Shown in pieces: positions 1 to 6,403 of a stretch of DNA of 18,381 bases (the first letter of the stretch is position 1; every line of letters begins with the position of its first letter). The DNA comes from an uncultured Collinsella sp. (GTDB lineage: Bacteria > Actinomycetota > Coriobacteriia > Coriobacteriales > Coriobacteriaceae), in NCBI GenBank assembly GCA_902494815.1, contig CABUVB010000014.1, positions 1 through 18,381 of the forward strand. Direction: 5' to 3'. Made by a program: the position numbers and the translations under genes. The notes beneath the pieces were generated by a model, which worked only from the letters and a program-made list of their open reading frames with translations, did not search any database and was not told the DNA's origin.

Positions 1-1296
1 GCACATGAGTTAGGCGTGGATACGGCGCACCTGCAGCCCACGCTCGATGCCTACGTCCCCGCCGGCGGACGCATGGGCCGCTGGGATATCGCCGGCCGCA
101 CCGTCGAGGCCAACCTGGCTAAGAATCCCGTGGGCTTCGATCGCCAGATTCAGTCCATTAAAACGGCAGGCGGCAGGCTCTGCGCCTTCTTCCTAAACGA
201 CAACGACGCCGACGGCCACGATGTCTCGTGGATCTACGACGTCGACTTCGAGCGCATCGCCGATACCCCAGGGCTTATCGCCTTTGCCGGAGGTACGCGC
301 GCACACGATATGCAGGTACGCCTGAAGTACGCCGGCATCGACTCCGCCATCATCTCGAATATCGAGCAGGCGATCGGCGCCGCGGCAGACGAGGAGGCTG
401 GCGATACTTTCTACGCCGTCGCCAACTACACGGCCTTCCCGCCGCTGGTCAAGGAGCTCGACGAGCTTAAGGGCACCGATGCGAGCTCGGTTGCCTCCCA
501 CGCTGTAACGCGCGCCGATGGTAGCGCTGTCCCCACCGATATTGCGCCGGTCGAGCTTTCGCGCCCCCTGCGCATTGTCTACCTGTACCCCGATGCCCTC
601 AACCTCTATGGCGACGGCGGCAACGTCATTGCCCTCGAGCGCCGCTGCGCCTGGCGTGGCATTCCCGTGCGCGTGGACGAAGTCCGTATGGGCGAGTCGC
701 TCGATCTCACCGACGCCGACATCGTCATGATGGGCGGTGGCTCCGACCGCGATCAGTTGGCCGTGGCACACGAGCTGCTCGCTCAAAAAGACAAGGTCGC
801 GGCCTATGTTGAGGACGGCGGCTCGCTGCTCGCTATCTGCGGCAGCTATCAGCTGCTCGGCCGTTCGTACTATATGGGCGAGAATCGCATCGAGGGCCTG
901 GGCGTCATTGCCGCCGAAACCGTGCGCGGCTCCGATCGCCTGATCGGCAACGTCGCCGTCAGGACCGACCTGGCACCCGAGCCCTTTGTGGGATTCGAGA
1001 ACCACGGCGGCCGCACCCTGCTCGATACAGAAGCCGCACCGCTCGGAACGTCCATCGTCACAGGTACCGGCAACAACGGCGACGATGGCTTTGAGGGCCT
1101 CATCTACAAGGGCGTCATCGGCACGTACTTGCACGGACCGGCACTGCCCAAGAACCCCGAGCTCGCTGACTGGCTGATCGCGCACGCCCTCGAGCGCCGC
1201 GGCGATGCGCAGGCCACAGCCCTGCTGCCGCTCAAGCCCCTCGACGACACCTGCGAGCACGCCGCCCACGACGCCGCCATGAAGCTCCTCCCCTAG
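1..1296 (+). CDS. murT/gatD: MurT C-terminal domain fused to GatD (lipid II isoglutaminyl synthase), 5'-truncated
   Basis: The reading frame is already open at base 1, so the N-terminal Mur-ligase part lies outside the window. Residue numbers here count the GTG at 16 as 1. Residues 61-78 carry the MurT C-terminal (DUF1727) signature NDNDADGHDVSWIYDVDF. After a linker at about 150-183, a GatD class I glutamine amidotransferase domain begins at RIVYLYPDALNLYGDGGN. Its nucleophile elbow is AICGSYQLLG (Cys275), followed by GFENHGGRT and the histidine loop GTYLHGP (His373). In known systems MurT and GatD are separate subunits that amidate the glutamate of the lipid II stem peptide in the cytoplasm, with GatD releasing ammonia from glutamine. 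Here both lie in one uninterrupted frame, so this looks like a natural fusion. The domain calls are strong; the full-length architecture is unseen. Confidence 0.88.
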   Translation, partial: AHELGVDTAHLQPTLDAYVPAGGRMGRWDIAGRTVEANLAKNPVGFDRQIQSIKTAGGRLCAFFLNDNDADGHDVSWIYDVDFERIADTPGLIAFAGGTRAHDMQVRLKYAGIDSAIISNIEQAIGAAADEEAGDTFYAVANYTAFPPLVKELDELKGTDASSVASHAVTRADGSAVPTDIAPVELSRPLRIVYLYPDALNLYGDGGNVIALERRCAWRGIPVRVDEVRMGESLDLTDADIVMMGGGSDRDQLAVAHELLAQKDKVAAYVEDGGSLLAICGSYQLLGRSYYMGENRIEGLGVIAAETVRGSDRLIGNVAVRTDLAPEPFVGFENHGGRTLLDTEAAPLGTSIVTGTGNNGDDGFEGLIYKGVIGTYLHGPALPKNPELADWLIAHALERRGDAQATALLPLKPLDDTCEHAAHDAAMKLLP

Positions 1297-1302
1297 CACC
1301 TC

Positions 1303-1340
1303 ACCACCACAAAGGGGACAGGCACCTTTGTGGTGGTTTT
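1303..1340 (+). terminator. Rho-independent terminator after murT/gatD
   Basis: A perfect 13-bp stem (1303-1315 with 1325-1337) encloses a 9-base loop and ends in TTTT. It lies 6 bases after the stop codon. The loop and inner stem read GGGGACAGGCACC, a phrase that may belong to a dispersed repeat family, so this terminator may be repeat-derived. Confidence 0.75.
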
Positions 1341-1359
1341 GACCCATCCCAGCGGTTTG

Positions 1360-1494
1360 TCTCAATCTGTAACATCTAGACCGTTAAAAGTCGTCTTACT
1401 GTTACAGAATGAGATGTTCGTCCCGACACCTGCCTTTTGTCTCGATCTGTAACAGATAGAGCCGATTTGCCCGCCCAGATGTTACAGATTGAGA
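1360..1494. repeat. Inverted-repeat cluster with four TGTAACA-type motifs
   Basis: Four copies of an approximately 18-bp motif occur in 135 bp. TCTCAATCTGTAACATCT (1360-1377) and its exact reverse complement (1477-1494) form the outer 18-bp inverted pair. Inside them are a minus-oriented variant at 1399-1417 and a plus-oriented variant at 1440-1457. The latter contains ATCTGT-A-ACAGAT, a near-palindrome. The cluster sits between murT/gatD and tRNA-Glu. It could be a dispersed intergenic repeat or an operator cluster. No ORF explains it. Confidence 0.7.
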
Positions 1495-1576
1495 TGTTTG
1501 AAGATCGGAATAGAGAGCCAGCTCCTATGTGGTGGTTTTCCAGTTTGCCAACGATATACGCGCCGGCAAAAAAGTC

Positions 1577-1585
1577 TGCTATACT
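1577..1585 (+). promoter_or_regulatory. Extended -10 promoter for tRNA-Glu
   Basis: TGC followed by TATACT (-10 at 1580-1585) fits an extended -10 element and ends 10 bases before the tRNA 5' end. There is no good -35, which agrees with extended -10 recognition. The expected transcript would have only a few leader bases. Confidence 0.6.
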
Positions 1586-1595
1586 CTTTCCCGCT

Positions 1596-1672
1596 GTCCC
1601 CATCGTCTAGCGGCCAAGGACGCCACCCTTTCAAGGTGGATATCGCGGGTTCGAATCCCGCTGGGGGCACCA
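1596..1672 (+). tRNA. tRNA-Glu (anticodon UUC), CCA encoded
   Basis: The cloverleaf can be read directly. The acceptor strand GTCCCCA pairs with TGGGGGC with one G-T pair. The anticodon stem CCACC/GGTGG (1623-1627, 1635-1639) closes the loop CTTTCAA, giving anticodon TTC at 1630-1632. The T arm is GCGGG-TTCGAAT-CCCGC. The discriminator is A1669, and CCA at 1670-1672 is encoded. The D-arm text CGTCTAGCGGCCAAGGACG is typical of bacterial tRNA-Glu. Confidence 0.95.
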
Positions 1673-1683
1673 CAGAATCTGGG

Positions 1684-1715
1684 AAGCCCGTTACCAATTC
1701 TGTAGCGGGCTTTTT
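1684..1715 (+). terminator. Rho-independent terminator after tRNA-Glu
   Basis: A 10-bp stem (1684-1693 AAGCCCGTTA with 1703-1712 TAGCGGGCTT, one G-T pair) is followed by a T run ending at 1715. A close copy occurs at 3068-3096, showing that this terminator is part of a repeated module. Confidence 0.8.
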
Positions 1716-1860
1716 GCTACCCATGCGCCGGGATTCGAACCCGACAGGGTGCGGAGCTGAGGAAACGCGCAAGCGTTTTCCAGCGCAGCACGCAAGGAGC
1801 GGAGCGACGCAGCGGAAGCGGGCGACGTCAGCCGCACGCGGACATCCCGCTGGGGGCACC
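1716..1860. repeat. tRNA-tail-associated repeat, copy A, ending in a duplicate tRNA-Glu 3' end
   Basis: The unit starts with a T-arm-like sequence in reverse orientation (GGGATTCGAACCC, about 1730-1742). It continues through a small hairpin (1761-1768 with 1773-1781) and GC-rich DNA. It ends in ATCCCGCTGGGGGCACCA (1843-1860), identical to the last 18 bases of the tRNA-Glu gene (1655-1672), so the two direct repeats are 188 bp apart. That arrangement resembles attachment-site duplication or tandem amplification at a tRNA 3' end. No integrase or other gene lies between the repeats. Reading frames that cross this DNA are spurious products of tRNA-like sequence. Confidence 0.75.
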
Positions 1861-1872
1861 AACTTTAAAATG

Positions 1873-1915
1873 TTCGAACCCGCCGGATGTAAGGTCCGAC
1901 GGGTTCGTTCTTTTT
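1873..1915. terminator. Terminator, probably bidirectional
   Basis: A 13-bp stem with one mismatch (1875-1887 with 1895-1907) is followed on the plus strand by TTCTTTTT. On the minus strand it is followed by AACATTTTAAAG. It can end transcription from the tRNA side and from the convergent EFR1-type gene whose stop codon is at 1952. Confidence 0.7.
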
Positions 1916-1951
1916 GCCGTTATAAGACGAAAAGTACTCAACGCCCTTGCG

Positions 1952-2713
1952 CTAGATGAACAGCTCGCATTCTTTTCGCTCAGAGCAGGCTTTGCTCAAC
2001 ATCTTGGTAGCCGCAGAGAGCATGACGGGATTTACCGCGCGAGCGCCCCGCGGACATACGGCGACACAGCGCATGCAAGAGATACAGGCCTTTTTGTCCA
2101 CCCACTTGGGATCGTCTTTGTCGATAGCACCAACGGGACACACTGCGACGCAAGCCCCGCAGGCGGTGCACTCCTTTGTGGCCCTAGGCACCATACCGGT
2201 ACCCCCGGCTTTCTTATAGGGACGATTACCCGGAATAGCCGGCTCAGAAGCATCTTCTGCAGATATCTTTTGCTGAATCTGATCCGCAAACCCAGCGAGC
2301 TGCGCCGCGTCCTGAGCATCTGGTCGGCCGGCGGCAAACTGGCGAACAATAGAATGCTCGGCGATGGCTGAAACCGCCGCGATCACCCGAAAGCCCGCGC
2401 CCTTTGCCGCGTCCTCAAGCTCGACCAGCGTGTCCTCATACGCGCGGTTTCCGTAAACACAAACCAGAACCGCCTGCGCACCGTTTCCCCGCATCATACC
2501 CAAGCGCTCCGCAGCCACAGCCGGGACTCGCCCGCCATACGAGGGCACCGCGATCACGGCTACGTCCTCTTTTGTCATCGCAACCGTGCGAAAACCAAGC
2601 CCGCTATCGGTCAGATCTACAGCAACGGTTTCCCCTTCCAACGCATTGGCAATGTAGCCAGACGCCCTTTCCGTTCCGCCGGTCGGGCTAAACGCGATAT
2701 CGAATACTTTCAT
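1952..2713 (-). CDS. EFR1-family flavodoxin-ferredoxin protein
   Basis: This is a 253-residue protein with two redox modules. Residues 1-155 look like a flavodoxin fold, opening with FDIAFSPTGGTERAS, a phosphate-loop-like SxTGGT that would hold FMN. The C terminus has two [4Fe-4S] ferredoxin motifs: CTACGACVAVCPVGA (Cys182, 185, 188, 192) and CISCMRCVAVCPRGA (Cys210, 213, 216, 220). Such proteins are presumed cytoplasmic electron carriers; their partners are generally unknown. The ATG at 2713 is chosen because GGGGAGGA lies just upstream. Longer starts up to 2878 would read through a terminator hairpin at 2841-2873. No operon partner is adjacent: the gene is flanked by repeats on both sides. 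The fold and clusters are well supported; the physiological role is not visible. Confidence 0.9.
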   Translation of the reverse strand: MKVFDIAFSPTGGTERASGYIANALEGETVAVDLTDSGLGFRTVAMTKEDVAVIAVPSYGGRVPAVAAERLGMMRGNGAQAVLVCVYGNRAYEDTLVELEDAAKGAGFRVIAAVSAIAEHSIVRQFAAGRPDAQDAAQLAGFADQIQQKISAEDASEPAIPGNRPYKKAGGTGMVPRATKECTACGACVAVCPVGAIDKDDPKWVDKKACISCMRCVAVCPRGARAVNPVMLSAATKMLSKACSERKECELFI

Positions 2714-2840
2714 CGGATAATCCTCCCCTTTACGAACAAACGCCCGAAACGTCCGCATGCCAAAACAGGTTACAACTTTTAAGATGCCCCGCGCGAAACG
2801 CTCGCTCGGCTGCAAGTTCAAAGCAGGTCCGAGCGACATA

Positions 2841-2873
2841 AAAAGAAGGGGCCTCGCACAGGCGAGACCCCTT
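2841..2873 (-). terminator. Rho-independent terminator, minus strand, belonging to the glutamine synthetase remnant
   Basis: Read on the minus strand, a 12-bp stem with one G-U pair (2862-2873 with 2846-2857) and a 4-base loop is followed by CTTTTT. It lies 25 bases beyond the stop codon of the glnN remnant. This resembles the terminator at 8727-8762 behind the intact gene in position, although the stem sequence differs. Confidence 0.75.
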
Positions 2874-2897
2874 CGCACGCAAAATCAAACGTGTCTG

Positions 2898-2987
2898 TTA
2901 CACATAGAATAGAATGTCGTCGTAGGTCGGGACCGACCAGTAGTCGGCGGACACGATCTCCTCCATGGCATCCACGGCAGCGCGCAA
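2898..2987 (-). pseudogene. Remnant of the 3' end of a type III glutamine synthetase gene
   Basis: The minus strand encodes LRAAVDAMEEIVSADYW followed by SVPTYDDILFYV and a stop. This matches the last 29 residues of the intact glutamine synthetase at 8792-10879, which has A and P where the remnant has S and S. The bases are also closely similar. Homology stops abruptly at about 2986, inside GCGCGCA, where the sequence becomes tRNA-tail repeat. No start codon, ribosome-binding site or catalytic residue is present, so it cannot be functional. It marks either a lost second glnN-type gene or a recombination event with the resident copy. Confidence 0.88.
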
Positions 2988-3148
2988 GAAGCGAAGCGAC
3001 GCAGGGGAAGCGGGCAATGCCAGCCGCACGCGAATATCCCGTTGGGTGGGGCACCATTTGAAATGAGAAGCCCGTTATCTTCACGATAGCGGGCTTATTG
3101 CTGCCATGTGCCGGGATTCGAGCCCAACAGGGTGCGAAGCCGAGAAAA
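2978..3148. repeat. tRNA-tail-associated repeat, degenerate copy B
   Basis: 2978-3056 corresponds to the right half of copy A (1786-1860) with scattered substitutions. It ends in a decayed tRNA 3' tail, ATCCCGTTGGGTGGGGCACCA in pieces. Next comes a terminator-like hairpin (3068-3079 with 3085-3096), matching the one after tRNA-Glu. 3104-3148 then matches the left half of copy A (the reversed T-arm text GGGATTCGAGCCC). The order tail, terminator, reversed T arm is the same as around tRNA-Glu, so the unit behaves as a tandem-type module. No intact tRNA is present here. Confidence 0.75.
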
Positions 3149-3302
3149 TGCACCTACGCTTCGACCCTAACAAGTGATTAACTTAGTCCCTAGCAATACG
3201 ATATCTGAAACGTCCGTATCGAATAACATTGCCTGGAGACAGCTCCGTCTCCATTAGCCGTGATGTTGACAAGCTTTCTTATCAATCGCACGTCTTGAGA
3301 AA
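3149..3302. other. AT-richer spacer with small hairpins
   Basis: No gene is supported. Two small inverted repeats are visible: CGATA/TATCG around 3198-3220, and GGAGAC/GTCTCC at about 3236-3253. Neither has a T tail for the neighbouring minus-strand hydrolase, so the terminator of that gene is not identified. Confidence 0.4.
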
Positions 3303-4712
3303 TTATCCCAGCTTCAAAATCGTTGTGAGTTCCGAGGGTGCCGGGAAACAGCACATTCCCTCAACTCGCACCCTGCACACAGCATAAATACCTCCAATCC
3401 GTACATCGATAAAACAGCGCCGCGTGTAGTCCAGTTCCCTGGTCTCGATTTGTAAATTTGTTGGCGAAGTCCAGGCATACGCTGCAAACAACTTGCGAAC
3501 ATCCCATGCGGGGGCATCGTCCCTCTCAGCTTCATGAGTCACGAAGGGAAAGAGGTCTCCGACTCCGGCCTCATTGCCCGATTTGCAAACCCAAGACTTG
3601 TAGCCGGCCCTCACGCCGTACTCACGACCATCGCGCAACAGAGACAAATCCAGCTCATTCTCATGAAATCGAATAACGATCTCTTCAAAATCCCCGAAAA
3701 TGCAATGATGGATGCCCTCGAGACGTAATGAACTCAAACGTCCGCCAGAAGCCAACCCAACTGGTACGGGAATGCTATCGAAGTCACGTTCGGAATCCAG
3801 CGTTTCCCGAACACTAGACTCTTTGAACAATACCTCATACAGCGGATCAAGCAGCGCCTTACTTCCTGTCGTGGAACTCGAGCAGGCGATGACAAGGCCG
3901 TCTGTGGGTCGTATGTAGCACAGCTGCCCAAAAAGGCCAGAGCATCTGAACCCGCCACGCCGGCACATCCAGAACTGGTATCCATAGCCATTGCTGTCTT
4001 CAGTCGCCTCAGACGGATAAAAGGGGCTCGTTTCCATCTGAATCTTCGTCGCCTCGGCAACCCATTCCGCGGGGATGATCTGTTCCCCACGCCACTTACC
4101 GCCATCCAGCAAACATTGACCAAACTTAGCCAAATCCGGTGTCGAAAGGTGAAGACCAAAACCTCCGGTCGTATGACCGGCTTGATCCTCTTCCCACCAC
4201 CAACTTCTAATACCTAACGGCGTAAACAAACGTTCGGCGAGATAATCGGATTCTTTCATTCCACTTATGCGTTGCACGAGCATGCTCAATAAATGTGAAC
4301 ACAGCGAATCGTAGTGAAAGACCTCGCCCGGCTTCCAGTCAAACTCACGATGAAGAACCTCGTGTGCCCAGTCGTCTCCCGCGCCAATATACGAAAGGTC
4401 ACTCTCCTGCCCCATCGTCATAGTCAGCAAATTGCGAACTGTCACATTGCGAAAGCGCTCATCCGCAATCTCGCCTTCATATTCCGGGAAGTATGAAATC
4501 CAGCGATCGGCCAGCGACAGCCGTCCTTCATTCACCAACATCCCAACAGCAACCGAGGTGAAGGACTTAGTCACAGAATAGAGCGGGTGAACGTGTTCGA
4601 GGGCGAACGGTGCAGCCGCATGCTCGAAGACGACTTCACCATCTTGTCGGACCACGACTGAGCGGACTTCCACACCTGCGGACCTCCACGCCGCAAGGCA
4701 CGCCTCGCCCAT
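3303..4712 (-). CDS. Serine hydrolase, class C beta-lactamase / EstB-like fold
   Basis: A 469-residue protein from the ATG at 4712. The catalytic SxxK motif is SVTK (Ser46, Lys49) in HPLYSVTKSFTS. The Tyr motif is YDS (134-136), and the third motif near 180-184 is HTTGG, replacing the usual KTG. After about residue 290 there is a C-terminal region I cannot assign. No signal peptide is visible, so it is probably a cytoplasmic esterase, amidase or peptidase rather than a drug-inactivating enzyme. A start at 4802 would be read through an inverted repeat at 4774-4816 and is rejected. A GTG 9 codons upstream of 4712 is possible, and neither start has a convincing SD. Codon use and GC are clearly lower than in the neighbours, which suggests transfer. 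The gene follows the EIIBC gene on the same strand. Confidence 0.82.
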   Translation of the reverse strand: MGEACLAAWRSAGVEVRSVVVRQDGEVVFEHAAAPFALEHVHPLYSVTKSFTSVAVGMLVNEGRLSLADRWISYFPEYEGEIADERFRNVTVRNLLTMTMGQESDLSYIGAGDDWAHEVLHREFDWKPGEVFHYDSLCSHLLSMLVQRISGMKESDYLAERLFTPLGIRSWWWEEDQAGHTTGGFGLHLSTPDLAKFGQCLLDGGKWRGEQIIPAEWVAEATKIQMETSPFYPSEATEDSNGYGYQFWMCRRGGFRCSGLFGQLCYIRPTDGLVIACSSSTTGSKALLDPLYEVLFKESSVRETLDSERDFDSIPVPVGLASGGRLSSLRLEGIHHCIFGDFEEIVIRFHENELDLSLLRDGREYGVRAGYKSWVCKSGNEAGVGDLFPFVTHEAERDDAPAWDVRKLFAAYAWTSPTNLQIETRELDYTRRCFIDVRIGGIYAVCRVRVEGMCCFPAPSELTTILKLG

Positions 4713-4773
4713 CTTATTGTCAAAAATAATATTAGGCACCCTCAACCACTGCCTCTCGAACGAAATCAGTACA

Positions 4774-4816
4774 AGACGAGGTCGCCCTCGACGCTTATCC
4801 AAGGACGACCTCGTCT
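4774..4816 (-). terminator. Inverted repeat, probable weak terminator after the glucoside operon
   Basis: AGACGAGGTCG (4774-4784) and CGACCTCGTCT (4806-4816) are exact 11-bp inverted arms around a 21-base loop, 50 bases past the EIIBC stop. The minus-strand tail TTGTACTGATTT is only modestly T-rich, so termination may be partial. Confidence 0.5.
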
Positions 4817-4865
4817 AATTGCTGGCGCGCGGGGAAATACTTGTCCCGCAGCTCCACTTCTTTGG

Positions 4866-6335
4866 CTACTTTGCAGCCTCTACCGCCGGCACGTCCTCCT
4901 TGTACGTCGCATACGTAAGCAGGAACGAAATCACGCTGGAAACCACGATGGCTATGATTACGTAAATCAGGTAGTTCGCGCCCATTGCACCGGACGGGTC
5001 AATGAAGCCCGGGAAGGCGCAGAAGCCGCCGCCGGTGAAGGCGAACATCTTGGTGCCAAGAGCGCCGATGATTAGGCCGCCGGGCACAGAGGCGATGCAG
5101 CTCATGATAAAAGGCTTCTTGCGCGGAAGGGTCACGCCGTAGATGCAGGGTTCGGTGATGCCGAAGAAGAAGCCCGAGATGAACGCCGGCCATGCAAGCT
5201 GCTTGAGCTTTACGTCCTTAGTCTTCAGAAGGATAGCGAGGACGGCAAGGGACTGAGCGTATGAACAAACCATGTACGGCGCCATGACAATATCCCAGCC
5301 CTGGGAGGCAATGTTCACCAGCATGAGGGCAATGACACTCCAGTGGAAGCCGAAGATGACCATAGGCTGCCAAATGGCAGTAAGCACGATGCCGCCGAGC
5401 GCGCCGCCGATGACAGGCAAGCTGTAGAGGGAGTTAAACAGCAGGCTCATGAGGTTCGTGATCAGGGTGGCAATCGGGCCAATAATCAAATAGGTAGCGG
5501 GGACCATCACAACGAGCACGCACGTAGGCACAAAGAAGAACTTTACATACTCAGAGAAATGCTTGCGGCACCACTTCTCCAGCTTTGCCGCGAACCAAAC
5601 AGAGATGATAATCGGAATGACAGAGCTCGTATAACCCGAAGACGGCATGATGACGGGTATGCCGAGGAAAGTCGTGTAGTAGTTCATGGCAAAGGGAGTG
5701 CCGGCAAGCACCGTTCCCAAAACATCGCCCGATGTGATGTTGACCATCGCCGGATACGTAAGTGCGATACCGAGCGTCATGCCAACGAACTCACTACAGC
5801 CAAACTTCTTTGCCGCGGTATAGCCAAGGATAATCGGCAGGAAGTAGAAGAAGCCGTCACCAGCCGCATATAGAATCTGGTACAAGCCGTCTGTTGCCGT
5901 AATCCATCCGAAGGCGACGAGAATACTCAAAACACCCTTGATCATGCCCGCGGCACACAGCACCGCAAGAATCGGCTGGATTACGCCTGAAATAGTATCG
6001 ATAAGGGCACTAACAAGGTTTCCTTTCTTGACGGGCTCACCATCAAGATTAACCTCGCCCAGCCCCTCGACACCAGAAGCGGCAACCGCAGCATCGTAAA
6101 CATCCTCAATCACATTGATGCCGACAACAACCTGATACTGGCCATTCGCGTTGATTACTTGAATGACGCCTTTATGAGACTCAATTGCCTTAGTATCGGC
6201 CTTCGCATCGTCTCGCAGCTTGAAACGTAGACGCGTCATACAGTGCGAGATGCTCAGGATGTTTTCCTTACCGCCGACGAGGCCAACTACGTCCTCGCCG
6301 AGCTTGCGATTTGCAAGCTCTTTGCCTTCGCTCAT
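4866..6335 (-). CDS. PTS EIIBC glucoside transporter (no EIIA domain)
   Basis: A 489-residue membrane protein. Residues 10-85 form an EIIB domain with the phosphocysteine motif SHCMTRLRF (Cys32). From about 105 onward is a multi-span EIIC domain of the glucose/glucoside superfamily, with the motif GITEP at 392-396. The protein ends soon after the last helix, without an EIIA domain. It would therefore need a separate EIIA-Glc-type protein. The ATG at 6335 has GGGAGGA six bases upstream; a start at 6386 lacks this. Downstream co-transcription with the 6-phospho-alpha-glucosidase gene (68-base gap) points to uptake and phosphorylation of an alpha-linked disaccharide, though the domain order B-C and the sequence look like the trehalose/beta-glucoside branch. 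Exact substrate is uncertain. Confidence 0.9.
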   Translation of the reverse strand: MSEGKELANRKLGEDVVGLVGGKENILSISHCMTRLRFKLRDDAKADTKAIESHKGVIQVINANGQYQVVVGINVIEDVYDAAVAASGVEGLGEVNLDGEPVKKGNLVSALIDTISGVIQPILAVLCAAGMIKGVLSILVAFGWITATDGLYQILYAAGDGFFYFLPIILGYTAAKKFGCSEFVGMTLGIALTYPAMVNITSGDVLGTVLAGTPFAMNYYTTFLGIPVIMPSSGYTSSVIPIIISVWFAAKLEKWCRKHFSEYVKFFFVPTCVLVVMVPATYLIIGPIATLITNLMSLLFNSLYSLPVIGGALGGIVLTAIWQPMVIFGFHWSVIALMLVNIASQGWDIVMAPYMVCSYAQSLAVLAILLKTKDVKLKQLAWPAFISGFFFGITEPCIYGVTLPRKKPFIMSCIASVPGGLIIGALGTKMFAFTGGGFCAFPGFIDPSGAMGANYLIYVIIAIVVSSVISFLLTYATYKEDVPAVEAAK

Positions 6336-6350
6336 GGTTTTCCTCCCATG

Positions 6351-6367
6351 CGACCTGTCCAAGGTCG
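6351..6367 (-). promoter_or_regulatory. Small hairpin just upstream of the EIIBC ribosome-binding site
   Basis: CGACCT (6351-6356) and AGGTCG (6362-6367) form a 6-bp stem with a 5-base loop. It ends about four bases before the SD of the EIIBC gene on the minus strand. It could affect translation or processing of the bicistronic mRNA. Confidence 0.35.
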
Positions 6368-6403
6368 GCCGCCCGCCATCATTCACAAAATTGATTTCCG
6401 ATA

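Noticed and set aside
193..1365. Minus-strand frame opposite murT/gatD
   Set aside because: Shadow of the conserved plus-strand protein and no independent evidence.
1482..1959. Open frames on both strands through tRNA-Glu and its repeat
   Set aside because: They translate the tRNA gene and tRNA-like repeat; such peptides (for example the PPAGFEPAISTLKG type) are known annotation artefacts.
2714..2878. N-terminal extension of the EFR1-type gene
   Set aside because: It runs through a terminator hairpin, whereas the ATG at 2713 has a strong SD and starts the flavodoxin motif.
3194..3303. Second frame after the hydrolase stop as a separate small gene
   Set aside because: It has no start codon or SD of its own; kept only as a possible frame-shifted remnant.
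4713..4802. N-terminal extension of the serine hydrolase
   Set aside because: Its first codons are the inverted repeat that ends the upstream operon, and there is no SD at 4802.
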